Positions 49,441-64,000 of a DNA stretch of 64,000 nucleotides are shown piece after piece. A model generated the notes under the pieces. The model made no database searches. It was not told the origin of the DNA and was given only the letters and a program-made list of their open reading frames with translations. Position numbers and translations under genes: made by a program. Each line of letters begins with the position of its first letter. Position 1 is the stretch's first letter. Source of the DNA: Sipunculus nudus (taxonomy: Eukaryota > Annelida > Sipuncula > Golfingiida > Sipunculidae); contig CM049306.1 in the NCBI GenBank assembly GCA_026874595.1, positions 45,260,019 through 45,324,018 on the forward strand. The letters are read 5' to 3'.

Positions 49441-50425
49441 TTGTAATGTTACTTTCCGAGATGTCCTTGGCAAATGTCCTTGGAAAACTGAAATTATGTC
49501 ACCATGACCTATATTTTTCAACCTATCAGAAAAGATGTCATATAAGCACCCAGACAGTCATACGGGGCAAAAATTGTATCCATTAGGCTTTGAATCTTCT
49601 AACATAAAATTCAGGGAGGTCTGAGTCAAATGTCTATGGAAACCTAAAAAATAGGTCATGTTGACCTATATTTTGTGACCTACAGGCCAAAAACTAAATT
49701 CTGAGCACCCAGAAAGTTAGATAGGGCACACATTGTATATGTTAGGCCTAGAATCTTCTAATGTAACATTCTGAGACGTCCTTTGCAAATGTCCTTGAAA
49801 ACTGAAATAAGGTCACCATGACCTATATTTTGCGGCCTATAGTAAAAGCTTTCACATAAGCACCCAGACAGTCAGACAGGGCACAAATTGTATCCTTAAG
49901 GCCTAGAATCTTTTTAAGCAACAACCATGGATGTTCTAGGCAAATCCACTTGAAAACCTGAAATTATGTCATGTTGACTAATATTCTGCAAGCTACTGGC
50001 CAAAAGCATTATTTTGAGCAGTCAGACAGGGCATAATATGTATCCATTAGCCCTAGACGCTTCTAACATGACATTCAGGGAAGTCCTTCACTATTCTCCT
50101 CGGAAAACTGATATTGGGTCATGGTGACCTATATTCTGCTAGCTATGGGTCGACCAGATACATGATTTTGAGCACCAAGACAGACTGGGTACAAATGGAA
50201 TCCATTTCCCTTGGAACCTTCTATTGTGAAATCGGGGGGGGGGGGGGGGGGGGGGGGGGGGGAGTTCTGGGCAGGTTTCCTATGAATCCTGACATTTTTT
50301 ATTTTCTGTCCATTTTTCAACACAGTTACATTAGCCATAGGCTATTCTCACAGACAATATATAACATTAATAAAAGAAATGAGCATCCAGTCAAAATCAG
50401 CTGAGCGCCATGGTGCATGAGCCAT
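49441..50425 (+). repeat. Right part of the interrupted tandem-repeat element
   Basis: It continues the array cut at 37763. The anchor near GTATCCATTAGG or a variant recurs at about 49575, 49735, 49887 and 50040. A poly(G) run (about 50233-50262) lies in the last unit. The element ends near AATCAGCTGAGCGCCATGGTGCATGAGCCATTTG. Confidence 0.75.
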
Positions 50426-51360
50426 TTGTTTTATCTGTAGGGAAAATCCTATAAGGTAACAGTATTTTAAATGCACACTCAATGTGTCATTTTATTTTGG
50501 TTTAAAATTTTTCAAGCCCTTTGTGCATAAACCATGGGAATTCTCCAAACTGATATGAAATCTACGTGCTTGCACAAATTTGGTTCTTTTATGTTTGTTG
50601 CTTCATTTGTTTGCTTTGGTCCATGAGAGCTTATTGTCAGCCCATGGTCCTAATTCATGTAGCCCTTACTGCTGCATAAAGGGATGCATTGTTCACCATT
50701 GTTTAAAGCTGGCTGTAACAAATATAACAGTCCTGATTATGTGCAGCTACCCATATTATAAAACAGGGATGATAACTGGCAAATTTTTTTCCCAAACAGT
50801 TGGGTCTGGGAAGGCAGAACAATACTACAACAGGATTTCTAAAAGCTTCTGTGACAATGATGACAAATACAGCATGAATTTCAGTACACAACTCAACAAC
50901 ACAACTTATTAAGAATAATTTTACACTGACAATCAAAGAGCAACTCCATTGTTAAAATAACTTGAAAAACATTTATTATAAAGATAAACAAAGCTGGAAT
51001 GTAGAAAAAGCTCTAATCTGTAAATAAAAAAATCAAATCACATATAAGGTTAAACATTTTTTTCATAAAGTAAATTTAAAAGTCCACATTATGCATAAAT
51101 GTATTATGAAAAGGCTGAGTGAAGGGGGAGGATGGTACATAGAGGCTTTTGCAAATTTAAAAGTGCAAACTGTTTTTAGAAAAAATTGCATTTATGATCT
51201 TGCACACTACCATAATCAATTATTGCACTGAATATGGAATAAAAAGACTTTACCTCAACTAACTGACTGTTTCCTATAAATCCATATTTAAGAATAAATA
51301 AAACCAAGTTAAGGCACTGACAGTGACAGTTTTTGAAAGGTCTGCTTGACTCAATGTTAC
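50426..51360. other. Intergenic or intronic sequence, no exon confirmed
   Basis: Further 3' exons of the minus-strand zinc-finger-like gene are expected here or lower but could not be fixed. The 110-codon plus-strand frame at 50580-50912 has no domain. Confidence 0.35.
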
Positions 51361-51408
51361 CTTTAGACTGGCCCAGTCCATGAAAAGATTAAGACTTAAT
51401 TGTTGCTT
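51361..51408 (-). CDS. Short exon of an unidentified minus-strand gene
   Basis: A 48-bp block with a strong acceptor (TTTATTTCTCTTTCAG) and a donor (AAAG|GTAACA). It is open in the phase left by the 52799 donor and encodes KQQLSLNLFMDWASLK. Length and phase agreement support its pairing with 52990-52799. No later exon was identified, so the C-terminus is unknown. Confidence 0.4.
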
Positions 51409-52798
51409 CTGAAAGAGAAATAAAATGTTCTCTCATGGTCTTGTAATGCTTAGTGTCGGTACTGCCACCTTGCGGCAAATTCTAAAACTATTTACCACTC
51501 TGGCCCTCTTATTTCATATTATAAGAGCCAACACGGCCCATGTGTATCAGCACATGGAATCACATATTATTTATGCTTTTTAATAGCAAACAAAAATACT
51601 AACGCCCTGGCAAGGCTATGTTACCTTTTGAAAGTTCATGCCCCATTAGACAAGACACGTAGCTTTTCCTAGCCATACATAAATTTTCACGTGTCTATCA
51701 AAATAAGAAATCATGGCCATAAACACAGTGTGTTCAACATAATGGTTTGCAGGTATTGCTGCATTTAGACAATAAATAAGTTTAAATATTTTTTTCTCTT
51801 ATTTCTCTTCAGTGTTTTTGATACAAAACATTTAAAGTAATTTTAGACAAAGAGGTGTAGTTGAACATTTAAAAAAATATACAAATCAAAACATAAGGAT
51901 AATGTATTTCCCTAGCCAGACATGCAAGTAGGTAATGATTTGTTTGCCTGTCCACTTTTTTTACTTTCCTCAGGCATGGTGTTAACTATTTATACTGAGC
52001 CCTGTAAGACCATAGCACTGTAACTTATTGATAGTATTGATACTTTATCGTAAAAATGTAACTGGTGTGAGATCTTCAGAAACAAATGGGACAATATAAC
52101 CAAAACACAATATCACATTATAAGCAATAGCATCACAGATATATAATATCAATAATATCTCTTAAGAATTGAGTAGTCATAATATATATACATATATGAT
52201 ATAGCAACATTACATAGAAGGAGCAAGGAATGTGGGCTTTTTAAATGTGATTGCTAAGAGAACACCCCCCCCCCCCCTGCCTGCCCCCTCCATCCCCAAG
52301 ATACTACAAACAAACATACAATTTAGTGCAGATATAACTGTATGGTAAACCAAACTTTACTTGAATGTCTCTGTATAATCATGTTGACAAAATCAGTAGT
52401 CGCAGGCTGATTACAGGTTTGTCAGCAGTTTGTGAAAAGCTGTTGGTTAAACAGTAAAATTAAGCTATGACTTGAAGCAATGTTAACAAAACTTATATCC
52501 AAACTTATTAAGTCTTAGATATTGATATACTCTATAACATGCATAGTTTATTTACATGTTAGCTCAAACAAAACTTATACTTCACTGCAAGGTCTATACT
52601 AAAAGCATAAACAAATTCAAACGTTTAAGATTAATAATTAAACCATATATTTCAGCTAGTAAATATATTTGAATATTATAAACTACATTTAGCAGAATGA
52701 GGTTTATTCACAAATGAAAACATACACAACTTTTATTGTTATAATGAGCAGGATAAGAGGGTTTTTACTTATTTTTCTTAATTATGCCATTGTTCCAC
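51409..52798. other. Probable intron, no exon seen
   Basis: The segment lies between two phase-compatible minus-strand exons. It holds poly(C) at about 52265-52277 and a conserved-looking block (51450-51700, with GTGCTGATACACATGGGCC on the minus strand) that may be a SINE. A donor-like site at about 51632 belongs to a 44-bp block that does not fit the phase. Confidence 0.35.
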
Positions 52799-52990
52799 CT
52801 GTGAATTCCCATCCAAGCTGGAGCAGTCCCAGAGTAAAGAGCATACTTTACTCCGTGACAAACATCCTCCTGGATCTACCACTTTATCTGGATGAACACC
52901 AAAATGCCAGTGCTCTTGAACTGAGGCACATTTCCCACAGAAATATTTGTGGCAATTGGTGCAGGTTTTCTTGTCAGTGACCTGGTAATA
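52799..52990 (-). CDS. Exon encoding a Cys/His-rich zinc-finger-like segment, unidentified gene
   Basis: The acceptor CTGTCTGTTAGCAG is followed by 192 bp open in one frame (64 codons). It ends at a donor, TTCACAG|GTGGAA. The product contains CTNCHKYFCGKC, then HWHFGVHPDK and three further Cys. This C-x2-C-x4-C-x2-C and His pattern suits a zinc-binding treble-clef or B-box-like fold. If the donor is not used, the frame continues seven codons to a stop at 52778-52780, making this a terminal exon. It lies 940 bp past the stop of the WD40 gene on the same strand. It could be a separate gene or an alternative 3' exon of that gene. I do not recognise the family. Confidence 0.45.
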
Positions 52991-52999
52991 CTGCTAACA

Positions 53000-53932
53000 G
53001 ACAGGCAACTCAACATACAGACAGACAAGGATGACAACAACACCTTGGCAGAGGTAAAGTGATGCATAAATAAAAATTACCAGGATCAATGAATCATAAA
53101 CTTGGTTAACAGACCCATGTGCAACCTGCCAAATGATTAGACTTAATCCTGTGCTTTATGCATACCAGGATACGTCACATTCCCAGTCAAGGTGGTGACA
53201 AACTGCCATTACAATCTACATTTTACATATTAACTTATGAAGAGAACATTTAAACGAGACCATCCAAAAACTTGCACATTTCAGAGAAAATCCCACTCCT
53301 GAATTGACTTTACTTCAATGGGAAGATAAACAATGATTGGGTTCTATAATATAACATGTACTAAGGCACCTGGACTGGCTGTCATATAACCGAGATTGAT
53401 TAAAGGCATGACAAGTCTTATCATTCACCTTAACCCTAGAAAATATTTCATAAAAGATTTGGCTAACCTACCATCATAACTAAGAAGCTGATTCCAAACA
53501 TAGTTCTAATGTGTTTTCTGAGAAATTCCTATGGTGATGTATATCCATATGGGCACCTGCACATCCATACATGGTACTGGTAGTTCATTTCAAAACTTAA
53601 CTAAAACATTCAGAACAAAATGAGGACCGGGATGCCATTTTTTATTTATATTGATGCCTGTACTGACCTCTTTAATACTGAAGAATGTTTAGGAATGACA
53701 TAATATTATAACAACTGTGAATCTCGAGGAATCAATTTCTTCATCAAAGTGAATTATGCTTTGATTCTCTTGAATTCTAGAAAGTGAGTTTTGTGGAATG
53801 ATCAAATTTACTTCTGTTAATTCCAATCACACTTTTTTACAGTCTATCTATAAAATTTATACATTTGAAAGATAAAAGAAAATACATGTTACACATGCAC
53901 ACTGTCCAGACAACTTTCACTGTGCAAGCTGT
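53000..53932. other. 3' flank of the WD40 gene
   Basis: It contains the presumed 3'UTR. TTTATT at 53641-53646 reads AATAAA on the minus strand, about 290 bases after the stop, and is a candidate polyadenylation signal. No coding block with convincing splice sites was found. Confidence 0.4.
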
Positions 53933-63662
<9,730 letters not shown>

Positions 63663-63964
63663 CTGTTTGACACATATAAAATTTATAAAAAACAAATCAT
63701 AGATGCCTGATGTGCCAACAGATCTATGTGATTCAATATATTATGACTGGTATACACTTTTATGCATCATGTTGATATATTCCAGTAGCATAAATACTTT
63801 AAACATGATAGTTTCAATAAATTCAATGTCATCTTCTGCTGAAGAAGTATTTAATGTAATTAATGTAATTAAATATAACATTTTTTGACTCACTGAAATA
63901 TTTTACTAATATTTACAAGTATTTAATATGTTATAAATTCAATATCATTAAAGTTAAGCTATAC

Positions 63965-63989
63965 CTGATTTCTTAATCATGTAACTAAA
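63965..63989 (-). CDS. Possible 25-bp microexon of the WD40 gene
   Basis: TTTTTTAACAG is followed by 25 bases ending TCAG|GTATAG. It is open as FSYMIKKS plus one base, and its phase fits the next exon (giving Glu-Pro-Val). The block lies at the window edge, so the acceptor could equally be interior exon sequence. Confidence 0.3.
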
Positions 63990-64000
63990 CTGTTAAAAAA

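Noticed and set aside
53163-53230. Possible extra minus-strand exon upstream of the zinc-finger-like exon
   Set aside because: The 37-bp block (minus-strand FVTTLTGNVTYP) does not match the phase needed at 52990, and its acceptor is poor.

Overview
The window is AT-rich nuclear DNA from a eukaryote, most likely a lophotrochozoan and probably a bivalve mollusc. That is inferred from the spliced gene structure, a tRNA-headed SINE with a conserved invertebrate-type body, dense (TA)n and poly(C)/(G) tracts, GTCCGTCC-type and GGTGGCGCCACC-bearing repeats, and a very high load of nested mobile elements. There are no bacterial features, CRISPR arrays or operons.

Host genes occupy little of the window. 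(1) On the plus strand, 18611-21511 is a complete intronless 966-codon frame for a type II membrane protein with three glycosyltransferase-like segments. A splice acceptor lies just upstream, and the 3' end is followed by two decayed tandem copies of the gene's own tail. (2) On the minus strand, five exons between 63662 and 53933 join in phase into 719 residues of a WD40 propeller protein. It ends in a CaaX-type prenylation signal, and its 5' end lies beyond the window. One intron holds a 278-bp satellite with a six-unit higher-order period; another holds a 48-repeat (TA) tract. (3) Two phase-compatible exons downstream on the minus strand (52990-52799, 51408-51361) encode a Cys/His-rich zinc-finger-like segment of unknown identity.

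The rest is mostly mobile DNA, and its nesting can be read directly. 1-5250: the end of a palindrome-rich TIR element, a large inverted repeat, and a miniature LTR retrotransposon (TRIM) with a tRNA-Pro-like primer-binding site sitting in a TA microsatellite. 6618-11626: a TIR element whose right terminal repeat is split by a second element (9655-11550). 12439-13410: a pogo/Tigger-like MITE. 14230-15680: a degenerate tandem array. 16013-16255: a SINE. 23665-34190: repeat DNA enclosing an old Ty3/gypsy-like element with unusually long LTRs (about 3.9 and 3.0 kb) and only gag/integrase remnants. 34801-36692: a palindrome-rich TIR element. 36876-50425: a tandem-repeat element interrupted by an 11.7-kb LTR element (37764-49440, target-site duplication TTGT). 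That LTR element is itself interrupted by a 5.6-kb TIR element (41696-47309), which contains a candidate spliced minus-strand transcript.

Features were read by eye. Exon borders rest on splice consensus and reading-phase agreement; family names are inferred from motifs, not from searches.
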